A model generated the notes under the pieces. That model was not told the origin of the DNA, made no database searches, and worked only from the letters and a program-made list of their open reading frames with translations. A program made the position numbers and the translations under genes. From Saccharopolyspora endophytica (GTDB lineage Bacteria; Actinomycetota; Actinomycetes; Mycobacteriales; Pseudonocardiaceae): a stretch of 64,000 nucleotides of DNA. The stretch covers positions 248,001 to 312,000 of the forward strand of contig NZ_JAGPXE010000003.1 of the NCBI RefSeq assembly GCF_018070075.1. Reading direction: 5' to 3'. Positions 53,550 through 62,779 of the stretch are shown piece by piece (positions within the stretch are counted from its first letter, which is position 1; every line of letters starts with the position of its first letter).

Positions 53550-55922
53550 TTGGATCGCGGCAGTGCCGGAGACTCCTCTGCTGCCTTCGATTCGCTGTTC
53601 CGCGACGTGCTCGCCGGTTCGGGTGAGGCGGCCGCGCAGTCGGCGGCGCTGAGCGCGCTGCTCGACGAGCAGGCGCACGAGGTGGTGTCCAAGGCGGTGC
53701 GGGCCACCGTGGACTGGGGTTCTCCCGAGTTGGACAGCTCGCACCTTCTGTGGGCGGTCACGCAGGTCCCGGCCACGGCCGAGCTGCTGGGTTCCTCGGG
53801 TGTGCGGGTGGGTGAGCTCGCCGAGGCGGTGCGCTCGGCGGTGATCGCGGTGCAGGAACCGCTGTTGCAGGGCTCGCCGGTGCTGTCCTCGGCGGCTCGG
53901 CGGGCGCTGCTGGGCGCCTACCGGCAGGCGTTGGCCGAGGGCGCTGATGTGGTGGGTGCGCGGCACGTGGTGCTGGGGCTGGCCGCGGACGCCGATTCGG
54001 TGGCCGGGCGTGCTCTGGCGCGGGCCATCGAGCTCGGTGAGGGCGGTGGCGGTCGCAGCGTGCTGAGCTTGACGCCGCGGTTGGACGAGTTCGGGATGGA
54101 TCTCACGGAGCTGGCGCGGGCGGGCAAGCTGGATCCGGTGGTGGGCCGGGACGCGGTGATCGAGCAGGCCATCGAGGTGCTGGGCAGGCGTTCGAAGAAC
54201 AACCCGGTGTTCGTGGGTGATCCGGGCGTGGGCAAGACCGCGATCGTGGAGGGCTTGGCGCGGCGGATCGTGGCCGGTGAGGTGCCGTGGTCGCTGGCGG
54301 ATCTGCGGGTGGTGTCGCTGGATCTGGCGGGCATGGTGGCCGGGGCGAAGTACCGGGGCGAGTTCGAGTCGCGGTTCCGCGACGTGCTCACCGAGATCCG
54401 CGCCAACCGCGAGTCGGTGCTGGTGTTCATCGACGAGCTGCACAGCATCGTGGGTGCCGGCGCCGGTGAGGGGTCGATGGACGCGGGCACGATGCTCAAG
54501 CCCGCGCTGGCCCGAGGCGAGGTGCGGTTGCTGGGCGCCACCACGGTCGAGGAGTACCGCAAGCACGTCGAGAAGGATCCGGCGCTGGAGCGGCGTTTCG
54601 CGCCGATCATGGTCGACGAGCCCAGCGTGGAGGAGACCGTGGTGGTGCTGCGGGGTTTGCGGGAGCGCTACCAGCGCCATCACCGGGTGCGCATCGACGA
54701 GGCTGCGCTGAAAGCCGCTGCGGAGCTGTCCCAGCGCTACATCGCCGACCGGTTCCTGCCGGACAAGGCGGTGGATCTGCTGGATCAGGCGTGCAGCCGG
54801 GTGCGGTTGCGGCGGGGCGGGCAGGTGCGTTCGGCGGCGGTGTTCGAGCCGACGGTGGTGGCCGACGACGTCGCCGATGTGGTGGCCTCGCGCACCGGGA
54901 TCCCGGTGGCCGATGTCAGCGCCGAGGACGTCGCGCGGCTGCTGGGGCTGGAGGAGCAGCTGCAGGCCAAGGTCGTGGGGCAGGACGCGGCGGTGGCGGC
55001 GGTGGCCGAGGCGGTGCGGCGGGCCCGGGTGGGGTTGGCCGACCCGGAACGACCGATCGGCAACTTCTTGTTCCTCGGGCCCACGGGTGTGGGCAAGACC
55101 GAGCTGGCTCGGGCGTTGGCGCAGGCGCTGTTCGGGGATGCCGGCCGGTTGTTGCGGCTGGACATGGGGGAGTTCCAGGAGAAGCACTCGGTGTCGCGGC
55201 TGATCGGTGCCCCGCCCGGGTACGTGGGCTACGGGGAGTCGGGGCAGTTGACCGACCGGGTGCGGCGCCAGCCGTACTCGGTGGTGCTGCTCGACGAGGT
55301 CGAGAAGGCGCATCCGGATGTGTTCAACACGTTGCTGCAGGTGCTGGACGCGGGGCGGTTGACCGATTCGCAGGGCCGGTTGGTGGATTTCCGCAACGTC
55401 GTGGTCATCATGACCTCCAACCTGGGGGCCGATCGGATCCTGGATTCGGGTGGTGACGCGGCGGCGTCGGCGGTGGTGGTGCTGGAGGAGCTGCGGGGGT
55501 TCTTCCGCCCGGAGTTCATCAACCGCATCGACGACGTCGTGGTGTTCCGGCCGCTGGGCCTCGAGCAGCTGCGCCGCATCGGGGGTCTGCTGCTGGAGCG
55601 CACCCGGGCGCAGCTGGCCGACAAGGGGATGCGGTTGTCGGTCACCGATGCGGGGTTGGACTGGTTGGTCGAGCGCGGACATCAGCCGGAGTTCGGTGCC
55701 CGCCCGTTGCGGCGGGTGATCTCCCGGGAGCTGGACAACCGGTTGGCGCGGATGGTGCTGGGCGGTGAGGCCGGTGCCGGTGATGAGATCACCGTGGACG
55801 CCGTCGACGGCGAGTTGCGGTTGTCGGTGGGCCAGGTGTGGCGGCCGGTGGCCGGGGGAAGGCATGCCGCGCCCGGCGAGAACTCGCCACTTCCCGCCCA
55901 GAGGTCGGGTGCGTTCGGGTGA
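53550..55922 (+). CDS. Clp/HSP100 double-AAA+ ATPase lacking a middle domain
   Basis: The 790-residue protein has an N-terminal Clp_N double repeat (about 10-150), AAA-1 with Walker A GDPGVGKTA (about 225) and VLVFIDELHSIVGAG, and AAA-2 with Walker A GPTGVGKTE (about 510), pore loop GYVGYGESG and VVLLDEVEKAHPDVFN, ending with FRPEFINRIDDVVVF and the D2-small domain. Between LLDQACSRVRL and VASRTGIPVADV only a short link exists: no ClpB- or ClpC-type coiled-coil. No LGF/IGL ClpP-docking loop is visible after TSNLGADRIL. TTG 53550 follows GGAGG at 8 nt; GTG 53535 is an alternative. It is a probable unfoldase or remodeller, with uncertain partners. Confidence 0.85.
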   Translation: MDRGSAGDSSAAFDSLFRDVLAGSGEAAAQSAALSALLDEQAHEVVSKAVRATVDWGSPELDSSHLLWAVTQVPATAELLGSSGVRVGELAEAVRSAVIAVQEPLLQGSPVLSSAARRALLGAYRQALAEGADVVGARHVVLGLAADADSVAGRALARAIELGEGGGGRSVLSLTPRLDEFGMDLTELARAGKLDPVVGRDAVIEQAIEVLGRRSKNNPVFVGDPGVGKTAIVEGLARRIVAGEVPWSLADLRVVSLDLAGMVAGAKYRGEFESRFRDVLTEIRANRESVLVFIDELHSIVGAGAGEGSMDAGTMLKPALARGEVRLLGATTVEEYRKHVEKDPALERRFAPIMVDEPSVEETVVVLRGLRERYQRHHRVRIDEAALKAAAELSQRYIADRFLPDKAVDLLDQACSRVRLRRGGQVRSAAVFEPTVVADDVADVVASRTGIPVADVSAEDVARLLGLEEQLQAKVVGQDAAVAAVAEAVRRARVGLADPERPIGNFLFLGPTGVGKTELARALAQALFGDAGRLLRLDMGEFQEKHSVSRLIGAPPGYVGYGESGQLTDRVRRQPYSVVLLDEVEKAHPDVFNTLLQVLDAGRLTDSQGRLVDFRNVVVIMTSNLGADRILDSGGDAAASAVVVLEELRGFFRPEFINRIDDVVVFRPLGLEQLRRIGGLLLERTRAQLADKGMRLSVTDAGLDWLVERGHQPEFGARPLRRVISRELDNRLARMVLGGEAGAGDEITVDAVDGELRLSVGQVWRPVAGGRHAAPGENSPLPAQRSGAFG

Positions 55923-55993
55923 TCGTCTTCCCAGACGGGTTCGATCTTGACAGGGTGGGCTCTTGATCGTTTCCGGCGTGGAGGTGGTGGCGG

Positions 55994-56923
55994 GTGCGGG
56001 TCAGCGGGCAGCCGTACGTGGTGATGCGGGATCTGAGCTACGCGCCCCGGGTCGGCAACGCTCACCGCATGGACCTGTACCTGCCGCCGGAGGCCACCGG
56101 CCCGTGCCCGGTGGTGGTGTGGTCGGCGGGTTCGGCGTGGTTGGCCGACAACGGCAACACCGGTGGTGAGCGGGTCGCGCGGGCGTTGTGCGGGCGGGGT
56201 TTCGCGGTGGCGGCGGTGGCGGTGCGCTCCAGCGGGCAGGCCCGGTTCCCTGCGCAGGTGCACGACGGCAAGGCGGCGGTGCGCTGGGTGCGCGCCCACG
56301 CCGCCCGCTACGGCCTGGACGCCGAGCGCATCGCGGTGATGGGCAATTCCTCGGGCGGCTGGCTGGCCGGCATGCTGGGCGCCACCGCGGGTGTGGTGGC
56401 GTTGGAGGGCGATCTGGGGCCGACGTCGGTGTCCAGCGAGGTGCAGGCGGTGGTGGACCTGTACGGGCCGACGGATTTCCTGCTGATGGACGGGCACATG
56501 CCCGAGGGCGCGGTGGAGCGGTTCAACCAGATCACCGGGGGCAGTCGCGGCCATGACGATGCCGTCTCGCCGGAGTCGCGGTTGATCGGCGCGGAGATCC
56601 AGACCGTGCCGGGCCGGGTCGCCGAGGCCGATCCGTCGCGGTGGGTGCGCCGGGGCGGCCCGCCGTGGTTGATCCTGCACGGCACGGCCGATCCGCTGGT
56701 GCCCTTCCACCAGAGCGAGCTGCTGCTGTCGGCGTTGGAGCGCGCCGGGGTGCCGTCGACGCTGTACGAGATGAGCGGGCGGGTGCACGAGCACGACTAC
56801 CTCGACGAGGCGCGTGATTTCACGCCGCGGCAGGTGCGGCACGCCGCCGGGGGCTCGGTGACCGGTCAGGCTCCGGCGACGTGGGCGCTCATCGCTGATT
56901 TCCTCGACGCCGCCCTGCGCTGA
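55994..56923 (+). CDS. Alpha/beta hydrolase, esterase/lipase-like (BD-FAE type)
   Basis: The 309-residue enzyme has the carboxylesterase pattern: VVVWSAGSAWLADNG (oxyanion region), VMGNSSGGWLAGML with the nucleophile Ser (about 117), HGTADPLVPF with the acid and a late His in VHEHDYLDE. Close relatives are prolyl-oligopeptidase-type or feruloyl-esterase-like acyl hydrolases. No signal peptide is obvious. GTG 55994 follows GGAGGTGG. The substrate is unknown. Confidence 0.8.
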   Translation: MRVSGQPYVVMRDLSYAPRVGNAHRMDLYLPPEATGPCPVVVWSAGSAWLADNGNTGGERVARALCGRGFAVAAVAVRSSGQARFPAQVHDGKAAVRWVRAHAARYGLDAERIAVMGNSSGGWLAGMLGATAGVVALEGDLGPTSVSSEVQAVVDLYGPTDFLLMDGHMPEGAVERFNQITGGSRGHDDAVSPESRLIGAEIQTVPGRVAEADPSRWVRRGGPPWLILHGTADPLVPFHQSELLLSALERAGVPSTLYEMSGRVHEHDYLDEARDFTPRQVRHAAGGSVTGQAPATWALIADFLDAALR

Positions 56924-57110
56924 CACACCCCGAAGTTCACACGAAAGTGGCAGTGCTTGTTGCGGGGTGGTAACGGCTCCTACGGTGGATGGTGCGGTTT
57001 CGCCCGGTCGTCGCCGCGCCAGCTGGTCGGTGATCGTCCCAGCGCACAGGCGGTTCGACGCGGAGCGCGCGAGTTCGCACCACCGGCCCGTCCAGCACGA
57101 AGGGGGTAGC

Positions 57111-57566
57111 GTGATCGTCTCCAGATCCTTGCCCGCACAGGCATCCCACGGCTCGGGCGGCATCATCGCGCCCCGCTCCGCCAGCGACGCCGATCCCGGC
57201 GGAGGCGCGTCGCGTTCGGCGTTACGAGTGCGCGTGCAGTGGCCCGAACTGGGCGTGGTGGTGGTCAGCGTCGGCGGCGAGATCGACATGGCCAGCCTGC
57301 CGCGCATCACCGAGGTCGTGCGCCAGCGCCTGACCGCCGCCCACCTGCACACCGCGATCGTGGACCTCCACCAGGTCGGGTTCGCCTCCAGCGCCGTGCT
57401 GGAGCTGCTGATGCTGGCCTACAACGCCGCCGGCCGCCGCGAAGCGCGGCTGCTGGTGGTGCCCGGTTGCGGGCGGGTGAGCAGGTTGCTGGAGCTGACC
57501 GGCCTGTCGGCGTTGTTCGAGCAGGCCACGTCCGTCGACGACGCCTTGGCCCGAGCGCGCCAGTAA
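57111..57566 (+). CDS. STAS-domain protein (anti-sigma factor antagonist-like)
   Basis: The 151-residue protein has about 40 unstructured residues and then a STAS domain: VVVVSVGGEIDMASLPRITE, AIVDLHQVGFASSAVLELLM, ARLLVVPGCGRVSRLLELTG. In SpoIIAA-type antagonists the phosphorylated Ser lies in DSSGL; here the loop reads FASSAVLEL, so phosphorylation control may persist but is unproven. GTG 57111 follows AGGGGG. No anti-sigma kinase is adjacent; the partner is elsewhere in the genome. Confidence 0.8.
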   Translation: MIVSRSLPAQASHGSGGIIAPRSASDADPGGGASRSALRVRVQWPELGVVVVSVGGEIDMASLPRITEVVRQRLTAAHLHTAIVDLHQVGFASSAVLELLMLAYNAAGRREARLLVVPGCGRVSRLLELTGLSALFEQATSVDDALARARQ

Positions 57567-57599
57567 GCGTTGTCGGGCCGCGGTGGCAGGATCGTTGGC

Positions 57600-58124
57600 G
57601 TGAGCACCTTCGTGGCGCTGCTGCGCGCGGTCAACCTCGGTTCGCACGCCCGGCTGCCGATGGCCCGGCTGCGGGAGATGCTCGGCGAGCTGGGCTGGCA
57701 GCAGCCCCGCACCTATCTGCAGAGCGGCAACGCGGTGTTCACCGCACCCCTGGCGGCCGGCGAGGTGGCGGTGGCGTTGCGGGAGAAGCTGGCCGCCGAC
57801 GGCCTGGACACCGAGGTGATGATCCGCACCGGCGACCACCTGCGAGCGCTGGCCGCCGCGGGTCATCCCTTCGCCGCGCCGGGAGTGGAACACCCGAAGC
57901 TGCAGGTCGCCTTCCCGCTGCACCCGGTCGACGCCCAGCGGGTGGCGGGCATGCCCGTTCCCGGTGGCGAAACCGCGCGCGCCGCCGACGGGGAGGTGTT
58001 CTTGCACTACCCCGACGGCGTGGGCCGCTCGAAGCTGACCACCGCGCACCTGCAACGCCACCTGGGCACCCCGGTGACGTGCCGGAACTGGAAGACGGTC
58101 CGCGCCCTGGCGCAGATGTGCTGA
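57600..58124 (+). CDS. DUF1697 family protein
   Basis: The 174-residue protein matches DUF1697: TFVALLRAVNLGSHARLPMA, MLGELGWQQPRTYLQSGNAV and VGRSKLTTAHLQRHLGTPVT, then RNWKTVRAL near the C-terminus. The family is common in actinobacteria and has no assigned function; the fold suggests nucleic-acid or nucleotide binding. GTG 57600 sits directly at the conserved start. Confidence 0.82.
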   Translation: MSTFVALLRAVNLGSHARLPMARLREMLGELGWQQPRTYLQSGNAVFTAPLAAGEVAVALREKLAADGLDTEVMIRTGDHLRALAAAGHPFAAPGVEHPKLQVAFPLHPVDAQRVAGMPVPGGETARAADGEVFLHYPDGVGRSKLTTAHLQRHLGTPVTCRNWKTVRALAQMC

Positions 58125-58157
58125 GAAATTCACGCGCGCCGCACCCCGGGGTGCCGG

Positions 58158-58398
58158 TAGCATCGTCGTCGTCCTGCCGCCGGCGAGAGAGGTGCCTGTT
58201 GCTCATCTGAGGTCCGCGATCACCACGCGAGAACACCCGCACCCACCCCTTGAGAAGGGGTTGTCGTTGCCGGTGGGCGTGGAAGCGACCTCGATGACCG
58301 GGACACCCCGCTGGTGTCTGCTGCTGTGACGGATCATCGCCGCGTGGTGCTCGCCGCACATGCCTCCCACCCGTTGCCCGGCGAAGGCGAGATCCTCC
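58158..58398 (+). promoter_or_regulatory. Long structured leader of the ABC-F gene (possible attenuator)
   Basis: A TAGCAT -10 box lies at 58158-58163, giving a leader of about 230 nt. It contains ACCCCTT-gag-AAGGGGT (58245-58261) and GACACC-ccgct-GGTGTC (58302-58318), two hairpins. A GTG at 58192 opens a 45-codon frame ending at 58329; a TTG at 58199 after GAGAGAG would give only three codons. ABC-F resistance genes are often controlled by ribosome-mediated attenuation in such leaders. The structure and short frames fit that pattern but do not prove it. Confidence 0.4.
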
Positions 58399-60024
58399 AT
58401 GTCAACACCCACCCCCACCTCGGTGACCTGCACCGAGATGTCGTTCACCTGGCCCGACGGGACGCAGGTGTTCTCCGGTGTCACCGCCGGTTTCCCCACC
58501 GGCGTCACCGGGCTCATCGGCGGCAACGGCAGCGGCAAGTCCACGCTGCTGCGCCTGCTGACCGGCCGGTTGACCCCCACCTCCGGTGCCCTCAGCGTGC
58601 CGGGCACGCCCGCGTACCTGCCGCAGACCATCACCAGCCACCTCGACGTGCGCGTGGACGAGGCCTTGGGCATCGACGGCACGCTGCGGGCGCTGGCCGC
58701 GGTCGAATCCGGTGAGGTCACCCAGCAGCACCTGGACACCATCGGACAGGACTGGGACGTCGAACAACGCGCCCACGCCCTGCTGGCCACCCTCGGGCTC
58801 GACGGGCTGGCCCTGGACCGGCGCGTCGCCGAGCTCTCCGGCGGCCAGACCGTGCTGCTGCACCTGGCCGCGCTGCTGCTGGCCCGCCCCGAGGTGCTGC
58901 TGCTGGACGAACCCACCAACAACCTCGACCGAGCGGCCCGCCACCGCCTGCGGGAGGCGGTGCGCGGCTGGCGCCACGGGGTGCTCATCGTGGTCTCCCA
59001 CGACCGCGAACTGCTCGAGGACGTCGACCGCATCGCCGAACTGCGCTCAGGCGAGATCACCTTCCACGGCGGCGGGTACTCGGCCTACGAGCAGGCCGTG
59101 GCCACCGCGCAGGCCGCCGCCGAACGCGACCTGCGCGCCGCCGAGGCCGACGAGCGCCGCCAGCAGCGGGAACTGGCCGAGACCCAGGTCAAGGTGGCCC
59201 GCCGCAAGCGGCACGGCGCCAAATCGGGGGAGAACATGCCCAAGATCCTCGCCGGTGCCCGGCAACGCGCCGCGCAGGAATCGGCGGGCAAGCTCACCGG
59301 GATCCAGCAGGAACGCCTGCAAGCCGCCCGCGAGAAACGCCGCCACGCCGAAGAGGCGCTGCGCAGCGACGATCAGATCCGCCTGGAGCTGCCCGCCACC
59401 CGCGTGCCCGCCGGCCGGAATGTGGCGCGGCTGCGGGAGGTGGCGCTGCCGCACACCGGGGCGCTGCTGGATCTCGACGTGCACGGGCCGCAGCGCATCG
59501 CGCTGCTGGGCGGCAACGGCACCGGCAAGACCACCCTGCTGCGGCTGCTGGCCGCGACCGCCGAGCCGCAGGCCGGTGAGGTGCGGGTTCCGGTGACCGC
59601 CCGGCTCGTGCCGCAACGCCTCGACGTCCTGGACCCGGAGTTGAGCGTGGCCGCCAACCTCGCCCAGGCCGCTCCGGCGCTGACCGACAACCAGGTGCGC
59701 GCGCAACTGGCGCGGCTGCTGTTCACCGGGGCCCGCGCCGACCAACCGGCGGGCACCCTCTCCGGTGGGGAAGCGCTGCGGGCGAGCCTGGCGGTGGTGC
59801 TGCTGGCCGAACCCGCGCCGCAGCTGCTCATGCTCGACGAACCCACCAACAACCTCGACCTCGACAGCAGCGCGCAGCTGGCCGCCGCGCTGCGCGCCTT
59901 CCAGGGCGCGCTGATCGTGGCCGGTCACGACATGGCGTTCCTGCGCGAGATCCACCCGACCTGCTGGTTGCTGCTGGGCGAGACCCTCACCGAGATCACC
60001 GCGGCCGAGGCCGCCGATCTCTAG
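58399..60024 (+). CDS. ABC-F family ATPase (ribosome-associated, possible antibiotic resistance)
   Basis: The 541-residue soluble protein has two ABC cassettes and no membrane domain: Walker A IGGNGSGKSTLLRLL (about 43) with LSGGQTVLL and LLLDEPTNNLD (about 167), and Walker A LGGNGTGKTTLLRLL (about 371) with LSGGEALRA and LMLDEPTNNLD (about 477). A charged linker (about 235-320) corresponds to the P-site tRNA-interaction motif. ABC-F proteins act on ribosomes; some displace antibiotics. It resembles the actinobacterial macrolide/lincosamide-type members. Its stop overlaps the stop of the convergent enoyl-CoA hydratase gene by 4 bp. Confidence 0.85.
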   Translation: MSTPTPTSVTCTEMSFTWPDGTQVFSGVTAGFPTGVTGLIGGNGSGKSTLLRLLTGRLTPTSGALSVPGTPAYLPQTITSHLDVRVDEALGIDGTLRALAAVESGEVTQQHLDTIGQDWDVEQRAHALLATLGLDGLALDRRVAELSGGQTVLLHLAALLLARPEVLLLDEPTNNLDRAARHRLREAVRGWRHGVLIVVSHDRELLEDVDRIAELRSGEITFHGGGYSAYEQAVATAQAAAERDLRAAEADERRQQRELAETQVKVARRKRHGAKSGENMPKILAGARQRAAQESAGKLTGIQQERLQAAREKRRHAEEALRSDDQIRLELPATRVPAGRNVARLREVALPHTGALLDLDVHGPQRIALLGGNGTGKTTLLRLLAATAEPQAGEVRVPVTARLVPQRLDVLDPELSVAANLAQAAPALTDNQVRAQLARLLFTGARADQPAGTLSGGEALRASLAVVLLAEPAPQLLMLDEPTNNLDLDSSAQLAAALRAFQGALIVAGHDMAFLREIHPTCWLLLGETLTEITAAEAADL

Positions 60025-60794
60025 TGGCCGCTCCAGGTGTGCGGGGTCTTGTCCAGAAACGCCCGCACACCGTTGCGGAAGTCCTGGCTGCCGAACACGG
60101 TGCGCACCAGGTCGTCGCCGTCGGGCATGGTCGCCAGCCGCAACCGGCGCACCGCCTCCTTGGAGGCCCACATGGTCAGCGGCGCGTGCTGCACCAGCCG
60201 GGAGGTCATCGTGTTCACGACCTCGTCGAGCTCGCCGAGAGCGCACAGCTCGGTGACGAACCCGGCGTCGTGGGCTTCTTCGGCGGTGAACATGCGGGCG
60301 CGCAGCAGCATGTCCTTGGCGCGGGAGGGGCCGAGGTGGAACACGAGCATGGAGTAGGTGTTCATGGCCAGGCAGTTGCCCAGGGTGCGTGCCACCGGCA
60401 CCCCGAAGCGGCCGGTGGTGGTCGAGATCCGCAGGTCGCAGGCGGCGGCCAGGGCGATGCCCGCGCCGACGCAGTAGCCGGAGATCGCCGCCACCGTGGG
60501 CACGGTGGCGGCCTCCAGGCGCCCGAAGACCTCCTCCATGCGCTGCTCGTAGGCCACCCCGTCCTCGCCGCTGGTGAACTCGGCGAACTGGGCGATGTCG
60601 GTGCCGGCCACGAACGCCTCCCCACCGGCGCCGCGCAGCACCATCACCCGGATGTCGGGGTCGGTTTCGGCGCGTTCGATGGCGGCCACCAGCCCGTCGT
60701 ACATGGTCCAGCTCATGGCGTTGCGCTGGGCGGGCCGGTTGAACGTCACCCGCAGCACGGGTCCGTCGGCGGTCACCAGCAGTTCATCGGACAT
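60021..60794 (-). CDS. Enoyl-CoA hydratase/isomerase-family protein
   Basis: The 257-residue crotonase-fold enzyme has VTFNRPAQRNAMSWTMYDGL, the oxyanion-hole segment GGEAFVAGTDIAQF and GYCVGAGIALAAACDLRI. The usual Glu of hydratases is not evident at the expected place (ARTLGNCLAMNT stands there), so the reaction may be isomerisation, decarboxylation or thioester hydrolysis. ATG 60794 overlaps the end of tctA by 11 bp, so it is the last gene of the transporter operon and probably acts on the imported acid as CoA ester. Confidence 0.82.
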   Translation of the reverse strand: MSDELLVTADGPVLRVTFNRPAQRNAMSWTMYDGLVAAIERAETDPDIRVMVLRGAGGEAFVAGTDIAQFAEFTSGEDGVAYEQRMEEVFGRLEAATVPTVAAISGYCVGAGIALAAACDLRISTTTGRFGVPVARTLGNCLAMNTYSMLVFHLGPSRAKDMLLRARMFTAEEAHDAGFVTELCALGELDEVVNTMTSRLVQHAPLTMWASKEAVRRLRLATMPDGDDLVRTVFGSQDFRNGVRAFLDKTPHTWSGH

Positions 60795-62277
60795 CGGCGT
60801 GTTCCTTCCTTCCCGCCCGGTGGCGGGCCAGCAGCGGTGCGGTGAGCATGGCGGCGGCGATCAGCAGGATCACCACGGCGATGGGCTGGGTGGCCAGCAG
60901 CCACATGTTGCCGTCGAAGATCGCCGAGGACTGCACCAGCGCCTTCTCCAGCAGGCCACCGATGACCACGCCCACCACCAGCGGAGCCATCGGCAGGTCG
61001 AGGCGTTTCATGCCGTAGCCGACGAACCCGAAGATCAGCACGAGCACGACGGAGAAGAAGTTGTTGTCGATGGCGAACGCGCCGACGAAGCTGGTCACCA
61101 GGATCAGCGGGTAGAGCAACCCGTAGGGCACCCGCAGCAGCTGGGCGAACACCGGTGCCAGGGGCAGGTTGAGCACCAGCAGGATGACGTTGCCGATGAA
61201 GAACGACACCAGCAGGCCCCACACGAGCTCGGGCTGCTCGGTGAACAGCAGCGGCCCGGGCTGGATGCCGTAGACGGTCAGCGCACCCAGCAGCACCGCC
61301 GTGGTGGCGCCACCGGGGATGCCGAGGGTCAGGGTGGGGATGAAGTTGGCGTTGGCGGCGGCGTTGTTGGCGCTCTCCGGCGCCGCGACGCCCTGGATGG
61401 CGCCGCGGCCGAAGTTCTCCCGGTTGCGCGAGACCCGCTTCTCCAGCCCGTAGGCCAGAAACGACGCCAGGGTCGACCCGGCACCGGGCAGGGTGCCCAG
61501 GGCGAACCCGATGAGGCTGCCGCGCCCGATGGCCCCGGCCGAATCGCGGATGTCGGACCGGCGGATCACCAGATCCCGGAAACCCGCCCTGATCGGACGC
61601 GCCCCTCCGACCCGGATCTGGTGCAGCACCTCACCGACGGCGAACAACCCGATGACGACCTCCACGTAGGGGATGCCGGACAGGAGGTTGATGCTGCCGA
61701 AGGTGTAGCGCGCCTGACCGGTGCCGGCGTCGATGCCCACGCACGCGATGAGCACTCCCACGCAGGCCATGGCCGCGGCGCGCAGCGTCGAACCGGTGGA
61801 CAGCACCACCATGGTCACCAGCGCCAGCACCATCACCGCGAGGTTCTCCGGCGGCCCGAACCGCAGCGCGACCTGCGCGATCGGCGGCGCCAGCGCGGCC
61901 AGCAGGATCAGCGAGAGGATCGCCGCGGCGAACGAGCCGATGGCCGCGATCGCCAGCGCCGCACCGGCCCGGCCCTGCCGCGCCATCTGATAACCGTCCA
62001 ACGTGGTCACCACGCTGGCGGCCTCGCCCGGTGTCGACAGCAGCACCGAGGTGATCGTGCCGCCGTACTGGGCGCCGTAGTAGATCCCGGCCAGCAGGAT
62101 CAGGGCGGTGACCGGCTCCACGGTCAGCGTCAGCGGAATCAGGATCGCCACCCCGGTGGCCGAGCCCATGCCGGGCAGCAGCCCGATCACGGTGCCCAGC
62201 ACGACCCCGGCGAAGCACCACAGCAGGTTCGTCGGCGTCAACGCCGTCGAGACACCCAGCAGCAGGTTCTCCCACAC
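60784..62277 (-). CDS. tctA: Tripartite tricarboxylate transporter, large membrane subunit
   Basis: The 497-residue protein has about eleven membrane helices and the TctA signatures: FAGVVLGTVIGLLPGMGSAT, AGIYYGAQYGGTITSVLLS, and the repeat GFALGTLPGAGSTLASFLAY with FIPTLTLGIPGGATTAVLLG. It is the permease of a TTT system that takes up carboxylates with a periplasmic receptor. GTG 62277 is chosen because AGGGGG lies about 11 nt upstream and VWENLLLG matches family starts. The gene sits 16 nt after tctB. Confidence 0.92.
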   Translation of the reverse strand: MWENLLLGVSTALTPTNLLWCFAGVVLGTVIGLLPGMGSATGVAILIPLTLTVEPVTALILLAGIYYGAQYGGTITSVLLSTPGEAASVVTTLDGYQMARQGRAGAALAIAAIGSFAAAILSLILLAALAPPIAQVALRFGPPENLAVMVLALVTMVVLSTGSTLRAAAMACVGVLIACVGIDAGTGQARYTFGSINLLSGIPYVEVVIGLFAVGEVLHQIRVGGARPIRAGFRDLVIRRSDIRDSAGAIGRGSLIGFALGTLPGAGSTLASFLAYGLEKRVSRNRENFGRGAIQGVAAPESANNAAANANFIPTLTLGIPGGATTAVLLGALTVYGIQPGPLLFTEQPELVWGLLVSFFIGNVILLVLNLPLAPVFAQLLRVPYGLLYPLILVTSFVGAFAIDNNFFSVVLVLIFGFVGYGMKRLDLPMAPLVVGVVIGGLLEKALVQSSAIFDGNMWLLATQPIAVVILLIAAAMLTAPLLARHRAGRKEHADVR

Positions 62278-62293
62278 CCCGGCCCACCCCCTT

Positions 62294-62779
62294 CTAGAAC
62301 CCGAAGATCCCGGTCGGCAGCGGCACGGCCAGCCCCACCGCGAAGACCACCCACACCCCACCGGCCACCGCCACCGAGAACGCCGCCGCCGGAAGGACAC
62401 GACGGCCTTCCAGCCAGGTGGAGATCACCAGCACCAGGCCGCCGAACGCGCACACCATGCCCACCACCGGCACCGCCAGCACCGTCACCGGCAGCAGCAC
62501 GAACACCCGCCGCAGGATCCACGCCCGCTGCCCGGCCGTGCGCCCGAAATCATCGGTGCCCGAACCGGTCTCACCCGCCGGCACCGGCTGGGACAACTGG
62601 CGGCGCAGCAGCACCGCGGCCAGCACCGCCAGCAGTCCGCCGGCGACCATCGGCACGAAACCCGGCCCGATCCGGGCCTGCTCGCCCACGACCCCGTAGA
62701 CCGGGGCCGAGAACGCGAAACCCGCGCCCAGCACCACCAGGCCGATCAGCATCCACACCTGCGCGCGATCACCGCTCAT
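62294..62779 (-). CDS. tctB: Tripartite tricarboxylate transporter, small membrane subunit
   Basis: The 161-residue protein has four hydrophobic segments (about 8-28, 40-60, 90-115, 130-155), as in TctB. ATG 62779 overlaps the tctC stop by 4 nt. It works with TctA as the membrane part of the carboxylate uptake system. Sequence conservation is low in this family, so identity rests on topology and position. Confidence 0.85.
   Translation of the reverse strand: MSGDRAQVWMLIGLVVLGAGFAFSAPVYGVVGEQARIGPGFVPMVAGGLLAVLAAVLLRRQLSQPVPAGETGSGTDDFGRTAGQRAWILRRVFVLLPVTVLAVPVVGMVCAFGGLVLVISTWLEGRRVLPAAAFSVAVAGGVWVVFAVGLAVPLPTGIFGF

Noticed and set aside
58203..59060. A 285-codon minus-strand frame over the start of the ABC-F gene
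   Set aside because: The ABC cassette motifs are on the plus strand; this frame is a Ser/Arg-rich shadow.
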